Part shown: piece by piece, positions 1-10,900 of the stretch | Layout of the letters: the number at the start of each line of letters is the position of its first letter | How positions within the stretch are numbered: position 1 is the first letter of the stretch | Source: Tetmemena sp. SeJ-2015 | Taxonomy: Eukaryota; Ciliophora; Spirotrichea; Sporadotrichida; Oxytrichidae | Direction of reading: 5' to 3' | Length of the DNA stretch: 64,000 bases | Assembly (NCBI GenBank): GCA_027382625.1 | Contig: JAJKFJ010021704.1 | Coordinates: 1-64,000, forward strand | The notes under the pieces: model-generated | Told to the model about the DNA's origin: nothing | Databases searched by the model: none | The model's input: only the letters and a program-made list of their open reading frames with translations | Program-made: the position numbers and the translations under genes

Positions 1-1
1 T

Positions 2-457
2 AAAAAACTCAGAGAGAGGAGAGTAAAGAGACTCAGCGAGTCAAGGTAAGATAGAGCTCACTCAACTTTTTAGAGAGAGGCCAAGGAACTTGACAGTGAC
101 TCAGCTCTTAGAACTCCTCAGCTCAGAACTAAGACAGCTCGCCAGACTTAGCTCTCACCTATCCCTGAAATCACCGAGAGCAACTCGAAACAGTTGAGCA
201 TGAGTAAGAAGTTCAGTCAGTTGAAGCTAGACTCGAGCAGAAAGGTTTCACAGAGTGTGGCTACAACTCCAACGAGGTCACTCTACTAGTTCACACCGCT
301 GACAGTGAAAATGAAAGCACTGCGCCTGAAATCTACCTCCAGCAAGCTGAGCGTACAGCTAGACCTTGAAGATGAGCAAAGCTCTCGCCACTTAGTTCCT
401 CGTCGACTTCGATTTGTCAGTGACAGTCCAAGACAGCGCAGCTGTAAGTAAAGTTGA
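2..457 (+). CDS. Gln/Ser-rich ORF fragment, unknown, 5' end outside window
   Basis: This frame is open from the window edge to TGA at 455-457 when TAA/TAG are read as Gln. The product is basic and Ser/Gln/Arg-rich without a recognised domain. The DNA is low-complexity (AGAG/CTCAG-rich), so openness is weak evidence because only one stop codon exists. A GTAAGT at about 444-449 could start an intron. A second helical stretch is readable at about 489-585 in another frame (ending GEQA, TGA at 583-585), which looks like coding sequence with heptad-like spacing. Both may belong to the decayed transposon downstream. Confidence 0.25.
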
Positions 458-649
458 GAGTTGACTTGAAAGTAGAGTAGGAGGAGAGTCCAGGTCAAGA
501 GCAAGATGACAAAGTGCAACAGCTCTACAGATCTATCGAGCAGCTCAAGATTGAACTGGCAGAGTTCTTGGGTGAGCAGGCATGAAGATGCGTGAGCTCT
601 CAATACGTAAGAGTGAGTACAAGTAGCAGTAGTTCTCTCTGAGCTTCAT

Positions 650-967
650 TGCTGCTATCAGCCAAGACAAGATAGTGAGCAGCTAGATCATAGAAGGAGC
701 ATTCAATGCGATTCTCTTGAGAACTTCATCTACAAGACTCTGAAGAGCATTCGCAGTGACGAGAGTCTCTTGCACAAGAAGATCGTTCTACTTATGGACA
801 ACGCAGTCATTCATCGCTTCTCAGAGGTACTTGAAACAGCCAAGCGATTCAAAGTTGTAGTGCTCTTCAACGCAGAGTACTCACCCTGGCTCAATCCTAT
901 CGAACAGCTCTTCTCATTTGTGAAGCTGCAGCTGCGCTCACGCAAGATAGCTAGAAAGTAAGATTGA
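650..967 (+). pseudogene. decayed IS630/Tc1-type (DDE_3) transposase fragment
   Basis: The frame at 662-967 encodes the C-terminal half of a DDE transposase. The second catalytic Asp is in LLMDNAVIH, and the final Glu is in SPWLNPIEQLFSF, with the family's P-x-x-NPIE spacing. The upstream first-Asp block is not readable in frame. Around 700 the likely match shifts frame, so the gene is a relic. It differs in sequence from the transposase at 2436-3437, so it represents a separate element. Family knowledge: such enzymes cut and paste Tc1/mariner elements, and in hypotrichs related transposons are eliminated from the soma. Confidence 0.6.
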
Positions 968-1818
968 CTGCGTCCTAACTCTACAGAGAGAATCTAGTCT
1001 CAGCTGTGGCCGAGGTGCTCTAGAGAATGACTGCAAGCGATGTCAGCAAGCTGTGGGTGCTCAGTATTAAGAAATGGCTCTAGACAATCAGGTTCGGCTT
1101 CGTTTGAACAGTGGTCAGCAGGAAAATCAGAGCGGCAGAGTTTGAAATTAAGTGTCACTAATTTGCATTTGTCATCGTCCGCATTCTAGTAGCAACCTAG
1201 TCATATATTTATCGCACGGTCGGAATTTTAGCTGCATCAGTATAATTCTACATAGCTCATGCGTAATTTTGATCCGAATTAGTAAAATTTGTATGAAATA
1301 AGTGAGTAATGGAAAGTTAAATCAATGCTAGGTCGATCTTATTATAATATAAATATTTTTTCCTTTAATAATTTTGCAGGACATTTTGTGTTCATTAGAA
1401 AAAGATGAACCAACAAGACTTTTAAATTGGAAGAGTAAATAATGGTATTTAAAGTAAGTATCATTTCAATAACATAGATTTAAATTTCTAAATAAGTTTT
1501 CTTTTTTTTTACAAACGACGATGCTGATTAAGGGAGATCAGCTTTTATATAACTTAATCGTAAGCTATAAATTCAGGAATTATTTCTCCCTAATGCTATT
1601 CCTCTTATTCAATAATTTCAATTACTTGGGCCACATTGACTTTAGAGTCTTAATTTATATTGCTTAGCAAAACAAAACCCTCCTAAATGAATAATTTTTT
1701 TAAACATTACTTGCTTAGCAAGCATAAAATAAAAGTTAAAAATAAGTTTTAATTATCCTTTCTCATAATATTTGTTGGATGCATTAGGTCTTAAATTTAT
1801 CCAAAAATAATTACTTAT
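968..1818. other. non-coding, AT-rich
   Basis: About 850 bp between the transposase relic and the palindromic element. No frame with convincing coding character was seen on either strand. Confidence 0.5.
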
Positions 1819-2036
1819 AAAATGGCGGAAAATCCGCCATGGCGGAAAATCCGCCATTTTACCAACTCTTTAATTAAAGTAGTTTGGTGTTTTAATATTC
1901 ATAAATGCTCATAATATTGTAGAAATAGTAAAATTATTATCAGACTATAAAAACTAATTAAAATTATTTCAAAATTCTATCTTTGCACAGTTTAGAAATG
2001 GCGGATTTTCCGCCATGGCGGATTTTCCGCCATTTT
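1819..2036. mobile_element. 218-bp MITE-like element with 36-bp perfect inverted repeats
   Basis: Left arm 1822-1857 is two tandem copies of ATGGCGGAAAATCCGCC followed by AT. Right arm 1998-2033 is its exact reverse complement (ATGGCGGATTTTCCGCC twice, then AT). Each 17-bp unit is itself a near palindrome (TGGCGGA/TCCGCCA). About 140 bp of AT-rich DNA lies between. TA dinucleotides flank both sides, consistent with a Tc1/mariner TA target duplication. There is no ORF inside. It could be a non-autonomous transposon or an IES with fold-back ends. Confidence 0.6.
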
Positions 2037-2435
2037 ATTAATTAATTGAACTTATAGCTTGTAGTTCCTTATATATATTACTCTAGATTCATTTGCTTCA
2101 TATTCTTCTTCATTTTATAAAGGAATGAATAAAATTTTCATATTTTAGGACAAAATTTCTTCATCTAATTTTTTAATTTCCTTTCTTTGAAATTCTTCTT
2201 TATTCACTTAGTCATTTTATCAGATTTAAAAATTCCCATAACTAGGATAACTAAAAGCTTCATAGCTCTTTAACATAAATCCTACTCTTCAGTATTTACA
2301 TATTGATTTTCTATTAAGTAGATTGCTAAAAACAAACTTATTAAAACTGACTTTATTATAGAGTTGGATGAAGGGGGACGCAGGCTATAAAATTCAGATA
2401 AGCAATTAATTTAAGAAGCGAGAAGCGTTGAAGAA

Positions 2436-3437
2436 ATGATTATACTTCTCCGCTATAGAACATTAACACCATCTGACGAGAGCTTAATATACTTTAGCTA
2501 CTCATAAATTAGCAAGCTAACAGGCATCAATCAATCAATAATAAGAAAACTATGTCTACAAGCAATAGCCCAATAGAACAAAACATCTCAAGGACAGATC
2601 AAATTAAAAAGGAAAACATGATTTTCGTAAGACCAATTAGAGTTCCTCATCTCTCAAGACACACTTATTAAATAAGCTGGAATGAGCATCATTGAGAGAT
2701 GCATTATGTTCCACAGAGCCTTTCCTAATAAATTCATCTCTCCATCTTAGATGAGAAACATTTACATAAAACATAACATCAAGCGAAAAGCAATCGTTAC
2801 ACTCAAGTATCAAACTCCAAAACAAACTGCAAAGATCAAAATTCTAGAGAAGGAGATGCTTCAGGCAATTTAACTAGCAATAGATAATAAACGAGAAATT
2901 CTCTTCGTCGACGAAGTGATGTTCACAATAGCTACTAGGCAGAGATTAGACTACAGCAACAGAAATCAAAATATCCAAGTACAAGATAAACTCCAAGCTT
3001 AAGAAAGCTTAGCTATCGTTTGTGGAATCTCGGCATCAAAAGGACTTGAAATGTTTTACATGCATGACAGATCCATCGACACTGAGAAATTTCACGACTT
3101 CATCCTTGGGGTGCAAGAGATCTTCAAAGATAGAAAATTAACTATCATGCTTGATAATCTGAGAGTCCATCACAGTAAGCGAATTAAAGCACTCTGCAGT
3201 GATCTCTCAATCGAACTTATTTTTACGCCTCCCTACTCTCCTCAGTATAACCCAATAGAGAATTTCTTCTCATTGCTAAAGAATTAATACAAAAGGATTA
3301 AGCTAAAGGCATCTCTCAAGAATGAAAAAATTAATGCAAGGAAACTAATTACCTAATCCTTCAGTAAAATAGATGATAACATAGTTTAATAGTTATGTGT
3401 GAATAAACTTATTAAGTTAGGATTAATTCTTAAGTGA
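2436..3437 (+). CDS. IS630/Tc1-mariner (DD34E) transposase, one in-frame TGA
   Basis: Using TAA/TAG as Gln the frame is open from 2307 to TGA 3435-3437 apart from one TGA at 2619-2621; the first ATG is 2436 (about 333 codons). The N-terminus has a helix-turn-helix region (SQISKLTGINQSIIRKLC). The catalytic triad is readable: FVDEVMF (Asp 1), TIMLDNLRVHH (Asp 2) and PQYNPIENFF (Glu) with 34 residues between the last two, i.e. DD34E, as in the TBE/Tec-like germline transposons of spirotrich ciliates. The TGA lies between the HTH and catalytic domains and is the only break seen, so this is a recent pseudogene or a gene needing readthrough. It converges on the accessory gene at 3445-4294. Confidence 0.8.
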
Positions 3438-3444
3438 AATTATT

Positions 3445-4294
3445 TCATATGTTAAATCTTAACTTAGAAATGTTTTATGCCAAACCTTCATGACTTTGAT
3501 TTATTAAAGTATGAGATTGATTTTCAATCATTAGTACATTAGGTTGGAATGGTGCTTTTGATGTTGAGCCGGGACCTTCATTATTTTTGAATCTCTTGAG
3601 TGTAGTAACAGGAGCAGGGTTGGGTTTTTATCTTCTTGCTTTAAACACTTTTGATGATTGCTTCATGAGTTAAAGAGTTCTTCCGTTTTTCTCTTTGAAA
3701 TTGATTTAGTAAATTAAAATCTTACTTGATATAAAAGGATGACTAGTGAGTTGAGAGAGCCACTCATCGGAGATTAGGATGAAATCGTTTTTAGTTGATC
3801 CATCAGAAGCAGAGTTTCTTTTATCCTGAGTGAGCTTAACAATGTGATTCAAGTATTCAGGTTGGAGAGTGTTAACTATGTTGAAGAAGTATTGCCTGTC
3901 TATAGGTTTTTGCTTTTCATCCATGTCAGGTAGGAACTTCAAAAGTTCTGAATCGTCCTTGATTCCTTTGAACACTTGTCGAACAGATAGCTCATCATAT
4001 TTTGGCACCTTTGTGATTTTGACATCTGACATTTTCAAAAGCAGTTTATCACCTTTGAGAATTTGTCTAAAGTAATCTCTGTTCACACCCTCAATCGGTG
4101 GCATGTAGTAGCTCACTAAAATAAAAAATTATTTGCCAATTTATTTTACGTATTTCCGTGAAGTAGGAGTAGAGGTCTTGCTTTGATCTAAATCTTCCCA
4201 CCAATTCCTAAGGTCCTATTCTCATCAAAGTTTCGTCCATGTTGCCATCCATTGATTCCTCAAACTGGTCCCACTTTCTTTTTGAAGATTCCAT
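3445..4294 (-). CDS. transposon-associated accessory protein, unknown, with a 34-nt intron
   Basis: Start ATG is at 4294 (MESSKRKWDQFEES). A 34-nt GT-AG intron at 4116-4149 (minus strand GTAAAA...TTTTAG, phase 1) joins YFTEIL to SYYMPPIEG, and the frame runs to TGA at 3445-3447, about 265 aa. The N-terminal half is acidic/hydrophilic. The C-terminal third is basic and Pro/Asn/Ser-rich. No catalytic motif was recognised. Only 7 bp separate its stop from the stop of the convergent DD34E transposase, which suggests they belong to one element. Hypotrich TBE elements carry a small extra ORF besides the transposase; equivalence is my inference and is unverified. Confidence 0.6.
4116..4149 (-). other. 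intron, 34 nt
   Basis: GTAAAA at the 5' end and TTTTAG at the 3' end on the minus strand. Removal gives one continuous frame across the junction TEI-L-SYYM. No direct repeat of pointer type is needed, so intron is preferred over IES. Confidence 0.75.
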
Positions 4295-4435
4295 ATTCTA
4301 AAATAATAGTCAAAGTTTATTATGAAGATTTTATAATAAGTTGGATGATTTCTTATAGTAAATAGGTCAATAAAATCAAAAGTATAAATTGAGGAAATAG
4401 AAATCATTTTTGAGTGATAAATTTTTAATCACAAG

Positions 4436-4515
4436 TTTAAAGATGAATTTGTGATAAAATGATAAATTTTGTGATTATTTGTGATTTATTGTGATTTTCT
4501 GTGATATTTTCTGAT
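4436..4515. repeat. irregular TGTGATT repeat tract
   Basis: About six imperfect copies of TTTGTGATT/A in 80 bp (for example TTTGTGATTATTTGTGATTT) upstream of the SecA-like gene. No coding frame. The function is unknown. Confidence 0.5.
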
Positions 4516-4652
4516 CTGAAAGCGAAATTAGGCCTTACTTACTAAATAGTCTTGAGTAGTCAGTGATTGAGTTTTGTGATTTTTTAGTTGTCCTATTTCC
4601 TTAAAGTTTAATAATAAATTATTAGCCATAATTTAATTAATACCTAATATAT

Positions 4653-7325
4653 ATGAAGGAAGATAGGAGCGCACTCTATGATAGTGATGACTCTCGATGT
4701 GATGATGACTCCAGCTTTGAAGAGGAAGATTTAACTAAAGCTTCAAAAGCTCACATCAAAGCAAAATAAAAGTAATCAAAGTAAAATATTTTGGGAAAGA
4801 GAAGTAAGTCTTCTAAAATTAGTTAATTGCTTATAGAGTCAAAGGAATAGCATGGATTAGCAAGTAATGAAGATGCAATTGAAATCCTATAAAAAATCAC
4901 AAAAGGATTTAAGCTCACAATGAAAGACATCCAAAACCATAAACTATTGAAAACACATCCCCTTTCTGATTATGAAGTTGATGAAATAAGAGACTTCATT
5001 AGGGTAAAGAGATAAAAACTCCAAAGATAAAATCCATAACTTTCCTCTCTTAAAGAAGAGCAAGATGACCTTCTAAATTATCTTTCCAACTACTATCTTG
5101 AACAATAAAAAGAAAGTGTGATGCAAACAAAATAAGAAAAGCTAGCTATCGAAATAACCCCCCTCTAAAACTAAGAGACTTAATTACAGTAAATCAAAAT
5201 TTCCAAATTTATTTTGGAAAACTATAATGACCTTGAGATGGAGATAAAGCTTCTAGTTCAAAAATCACTGATAGAAAAATTTATCGAGGATCCAAAATTA
5301 ATGATAAATTGTCAAGAGTATTAAATAAATCTTGAGTAAGAAAAATTAGAAAAGCTATTTAAGAATAGAGAATTAGACTCATTAAATCTAGAGCTTAAAA
5401 AGTTGAATATCAATCAAGTCCTCAATATACATTTCAGAATGTCCAAAGTATTAACAACATTGTAGTATGAAGGATAAACTCTTTTCCACACCTTATATCC
5501 ATTCTTGAACTCTACTAAAATTGCTGATAATATTAGTGATTAAAAGCAAGACATTTTCAAACAAATGATTCTAACTCTCAACAGATATTTGTAAGATAAT
5601 GACATTCCCTATAACCCTCACTTTATTGGACTACTTTCTGAACTATGTCCATTGATACTTAGGGAGAATAATTAATTAGAGGAACACTCCGCTGCAATAG
5701 AAACTTATGTCAAAGAGCTTGGTTTTAATCCTATTGAGTCCGAACTGATTTCTAAAAATCCTAAAAATTTCTTTTGGCCTGGTTTCATTAAGAAACTTTA
5801 AAGTTGCTGTCAAAAATCAAAATAGGTATTGATAGAATTCATTTCGAAAATTCAAGTGTTATCTGATCCCTATGTCAGTTTAGACGAGCTTCTAGAACTC
5901 CTAAGATGTAGAGACATTTTGTTTACTCTTATTAACAAAAAAGAAAAAGTAAAGCTACCTCTTGAAAGATGCTTGGTGATTCTTTAATCAATAAAAGATT
6001 TCCAAAAACAAGACATCATCAATGTTCTTGAATTGGATGAATAAAACTGGATGAGAGAAATCGCAAAAAGAACATCTTAAAGCTCAACTAAGAAGTTAGA
6101 GTAATGTAGGAATACAGACACTAACTAATAAATTTTTGAAGAAACAATTAAGGAATTCAATTAAAAGAGAGAAGTAACTTTGGAAGAATTGATGCAAATT
6201 TCAGAAAAAGTTGAGAATGTTTGTGACTAATATAAACACAATGAATATTAAGCAACAATCGCAGCTACAGTTTTGAGCTGCTCGAGTAGTACTATCTAAT
6301 GCCATCTGCCAACTGCATCGGGCAAAACTTGGATTATTAGTTTAATAGCAGAATATTGGAAATAGAGAGGAAAGAAAGTTTTGATCATAGTCCTAAATGA
6401 TATCCTCAAAACCTAGGCTCAGAGATAACTTCTGCCTCTCGGAATAAATTTGAGTATTGAAACTATCGAAAATTTTTATGGTCAAAAGAATGTTCATGAA
6501 ATCACAATCGTTGATGAGTACGACTAGATAATTACAGCTCATCCTTTTAAAGTAATTCAAGGAAAAATTTTTGGAATTTGGGATATGACTCTAACACAAT
6601 GTTATCTTTTCAGCGCTACTTGTGATCCTGGCATATAAAGGATCATTCAAAAAACTTTAGGATAAACTAAAATCCTTTCATTTTAAAGTGAAGTTGAGTA
6701 TGTGTCAGGAATTCAGTAAGACTTAGGAGGAGATATAGAAATATTCAAGAAATAATCTGAAAGAGTGGATCACACAATTAAGTATATTGAGAAGTACTCT
6801 AAGCACATTCCTTTGATTATCTTTTGCGATCAAGACACTCATGATAAATACGAGAAAATAATCAAACAATTAGGAATAACCAATTTTAAGAGAGGAGTGT
6901 CAGTAGAAAATCTAGATGAAATACAGCAATGGCACTCAGGAGTTTTTATGCTAAGCCCTGAGGAGTGTTGTGGATATAATACTAGATTCAGATAGGATGC
7001 CAAAGTAATTATTTCTTGCAACGTAATTTCTGAGAGTCAATATTAGTAGATGAGAGGCAGAAGCTCCCGAACTAGAGGAATACTGTAATCAGTCTATCTA
7101 GCAGTGAGTAACTAATCCAAGAGCTAGATCATTCAAGGCATGAAGTAACTTTCAATGCAGCAATTATTTGATGTTGAGAAACTACTAGAACTAGTTTACA
7201 AACGAAGGAATACTAAACTTCTCATAGAGACTCTTCAACAAACTGCTGAAAATAAGGATGATATCAGATCTTTATAGCATTTAAAGCAAGTTATAGGTGA
7301 AAAAGATTTCAGACGACTACTTTGA
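4653..7325 (+). CDS. SecA-like superfamily 2 helicase/ATPase, uninterrupted
   Basis: A single 890-aa frame runs from ATG 4653 to TGA 7323 with dozens of in-frame TAA/TAG (Gln) codons, no intron and no IES. The N-terminal 540 residues are hydrophilic and helical without a recognised domain. The SF2 core is at the C-terminus: Walker A HLPTASGKTW, Walker B IVDEYDQI, motif III LFSAT, and motif VI QMRGRSSRTRG. The QMRGRSSR form is typical of SecA-type motors and SecA-like DEAD proteins found in ciliates. Role: probable nucleic-acid or protein translocase; substrate unknown. Its intactness in germline DNA beside a transposase contrasts with the IES-ridden neighbours and fits a germline-limited or transposon-borne gene (inference). 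Bacterial origin is excluded by the reassigned codons. Confidence 0.8.
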
Positions 7326-7937
7326 ACATTATTTCAACTTCGCTTCATTTAATCAGAGTTGAGTGTTCTTAAATTAATTAGTTCTCAAAGAAAATGAATT
7401 AAATTTTTAATTTTCCGCCAATGTCAAATCAGGAGTAGAGCAAGCAGATTCTGTCGATCTGAGTCTAATTATTCTGGCGCGGGTCTATATTTATCCTGCA
7501 TATAGGAGAAGACTTTAAGTGTCCGGTCATTGATTTATTTTTGCAATTTTGACTTCACCCCTGATTCTTACAATAATAAATAATTATAGATTGCTATTAC
7601 AAAAGAGCAATCAATAAGTAAGTCATATAAGCCTGGATAAGATGAGTGAAGAGTAAAGAATTTTTAATTTGAAATCTCAAATAATTAAATCTGCATGAAT
7701 TATTTGCTAATGATAGTAGAAATAGTCTGTCTCACTATCAGAAATACATACTTCACAAATTAAATCAAAGCCATAAACTCATTACAAATGAAAGTTAAAT
7801 TAAGTGAGAGGTTGGTAGCTGCTTTGATCTTACCATCGTCGCATCTGAGGAGGGCAGTGATGAAAATAAAGCTTAAATAAATAATGAAGTCACCTCCGTC
7901 AGCGCCCATAGATTAAGCTGCTGTCTCTCCGACCTCT
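7326..7937. other. intergenic, no convincing gene
   Basis: Contains an inverted 11-bp match (TGGCGGAAAAT on the minus strand at 7410-7420) to the MITE arm at 1823-1833. An open minus-strand frame continues here from the eIF4G-like gene, but it lacks coding character and ends at no clear stop, so it is treated as spacer. Confidence 0.4.
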
Positions 7938-10900
7938 TCAAAGATTAAATGGAATTAAAACTAAAATTTGTTAGATGTTCTCTTAGAGAATCTTATTCTA
8001 GAACTCTGGATTGGAGAGAACTAATGGAAATTACTCTGAGTGAAAAGTGTCACTAGAGTCTTGAGGTTTTAGCTCTGCTGATATTCCTATATCAGAAGAT
8101 GTCCAATCAACTTCACGTAAACTTCAAATTTATTTTGAGAAATATAAAGATCTAAATGTAGAGAATAATCTTCGCAGAAAACATCTTCTTCGCCTTTATC
8201 TTCAGAAACTTCGAGCTTCTTTGGCTCGATCAAAACCAATTACTAGTAATCCAGATAGTTAAGTTGCCTGAGAGTAGACATAGCGATTCCCAAGTACTCG
8301 CTAATCAAAGGATAGTCAGAAGCCAAATCAGGCAAGTGAGTCATGTACTTGTTGAAGCCTCCAGCGAACTCTTGAGCAGAGATTAATTTGCTGTTGGCGA
8401 TGCCAGCCATATAGTCAGCAAGTCTCTGTAAGAGATAGTCTTGAGGTGCATCAAAAATGTGATTGAGCATTTGATACACGATGATTTCTCCAGCCTTGCC
8501 ATACTTAGTCTTAAGCTCAGAGAAGAGCTAGAAGTGGTCTGCTGATACATCAGTCTCAAATGCGCTCTTGAAGTTCTCAGTGATCTTCTTTCCCATGACA
8601 TCGTCTGCCAATTCTTCATACTTAGCAGCCTGTTTTGAGTGAGCATAAAAATAAGTTAGCCTCATGTCCTCCTTGGTTGCCACCTCTGCCAAGACCACCT
8701 CTATTGTTCTATCTCTCACTCTATCTTCTATCGTTGCCTCCTCTGCGTTCTCCCTTGTCTTTGTAGGAGCCTTGCGATACAGCATCGGAATTGTCATTGT
8801 AGTTCCTGGGACCTGTCTTCTTCTAGTAAACAGTGCCTCCTTGTCTCTTCCCATATTTATCGTCGTATTAGCGACCTCCTCTTTTGGAGCGATTATCGTA
8901 TCCACCTTCATAGTACGACTAGTCTTCATAATCTTGCTCTTGTCTAGCCTTCTCCTCCTCTTTCTATTTAGCTTCTGTCTCTTTCTTAAGTTCTTCTACC
9001 TTCTTGGGGCCCTTCTAATTCATTTTCTTGCTCTTCTCCCAGCCTTGCTTTCTGTCGTCCAACATGTTTAGGGTGAGGATTTAAAATATTTGCTTCTGGT
9101 AAAGAAGAAGAAGAATAATTTGATCTTGACTCTCTTGGAGATGTCTGGGTATTTTTCTCCCTGATCAGAGCCGATAAGTTAAAAGCGGTTGAAGACCTTA
9201 TTGGTATCGTCAGTGAACAATGTGTTCTTCTTCTTCAAGCTTTCAGTTTTGGCAGGCTCTGCTTTGTTCTTGGCGATTCTATCATCGATTAAGTAGCCTA
9301 TCTTTTCCATGAGAACGATTGAGCCTTCAATTGTGTCATCATTTATAGCCTTGCGAGCATTCTCACTGTCTGAAGTACCGAGCAGCGACTCAAACACATT
9401 GAGGATGATAGTTTCCTGAACTAATCCTCTACGGAAGAGCTCACCCACAAACTTAATGTTTCCGAAAAGTCTCTTTGCGTACTTAAAGCGAGACTCTTAG
9501 TCCATGTTAAGTCTAGATGCTGAATCGGTCTTGAAGAATTAGTCGAAACTGCTTTTGCACTCAACCAGTAAAGTCTTAGAAGCCAGAATATATTGTATAT
9601 TTCTGTTTAAGTCTTTCTGAAAGTGGAGTGCTTGACTAAGCTCTTTTTGGAGTCAAGGCCTCTCAATCCAAGTTCAAGAATGATGAGCTTCTCACAGAGT
9701 TCTCCATAGAAGCCGCAGTACTCGTGCTCAGTCTGAGCCTTGCTGAAAATGCGCTCCACTACCAACTTCATCACCTCGTTGTCCTCTGAGTCCTAGTAGA
9801 CCTTGCTTGCATCGAAGCCAGGCTCAAACTTAGTCTTAAGGTCCCCGAACATGTAGTTTCTTAGTTCACCATACTTCTTGTCGAAGTTGTCTGGAGTGAT
9901 GACGTTGCAGATAAGTTTGATCTGCTGGATGATACTCTTGTCCTGACGAGCCTTCTGAATGGCTATCTTTGACTGTTCTTGCAGCTTCTTTTTCTCTTCG
10001 TCAACCTGAGCTCTAACTAGAGGGTCCATAATCTTAAAATATTTTTAACTCTATCTCCTCATCTCTTCTCTCTCTGTGAGGGGGAGGCTTGTAGAGTCCC
10101 TTTTAGAAACCTTCTTGGCCTGGGCCTGGCTACTCTGTCAGGTCTCTAACCGTCATGGTGGTTTGAGTAGGGATACTTTCCTCCTCTGCCGCCTCTTTGT
10201 CGTTCATAAGTAATAAATCATCAATTGCAATCGATTTCTAAAAATGTCCTTGGTTTTGATTGTCATAGGGTCTTTTGCCCATACCTCCAGGTCCTCTAGA
10301 GAAATTGGATTTTCCCTCAAGTTCCTTCATGACTACCTCTCTTGTGGCGAGCTCAGGGTAGAAATAAGTGGGCTTCTTTTGGCAAATGTCTCAAATGCTA
10401 ATGTATTTAAGGATTATAATTGTCTAGTGACTTGAACTCTCTAAGAAGATCAAGGGTAATAGGCTTGACTGCCTTAGCCTTTTCGATCAATCCCTTTATA
10501 GCAGCTCTGTCTGCCTCTGAAAGAGCACTCATGACTGTACTCACTTCAGGTTGAGCATAAATTGTGGTTATTAAATTAATTCTTAATAAGCTGCAACTAC
10601 TGGTGTGGCGATAGCTGCTGCTTTTTTCTTAGGCACGAAGGCAGATGCTGAAATGTTCAAAGACCGATGGCTACTGTCTAAGCAAGTGTGCTTATTGGAG
10701 TAACCACATTTACGCTGTCAAGAGAACTTAAAAGCCATTATAGCTGAGAATTTAATAAAAAAGAGAATTAAATTAGATATTAAAATTAAAATGGAATAAG
10801 TCAGTGGCTGTTGGGCTAGTTAAATATTAATATTAATTACACCATCGATTCAGCATCAATTCTAAGATTGTTCATCCTTGCAACTCTTTGTGTGAAACAG

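Noticed and set aside
4653..7325. Bacterial contamination or horizontal origin of the SecA-like gene
   Set aside because: It uses dozens of in-frame TAA/TAG codons and local base composition, so it is at least long resident in this code.
7789..8060. Plus-strand frame MKVKLSERLVAALIL and overlapping long frames
   Set aside because: With a single stop codon, long open frames are common; no coding bias, and partly antisense to the eIF4G-like tail.
8664..9071. 135-aa plus-strand hydrophobic ORF
   Set aside because: Antisense to the eIF4G-like RGG linker, whose minus frame has clear coding composition and domain context.
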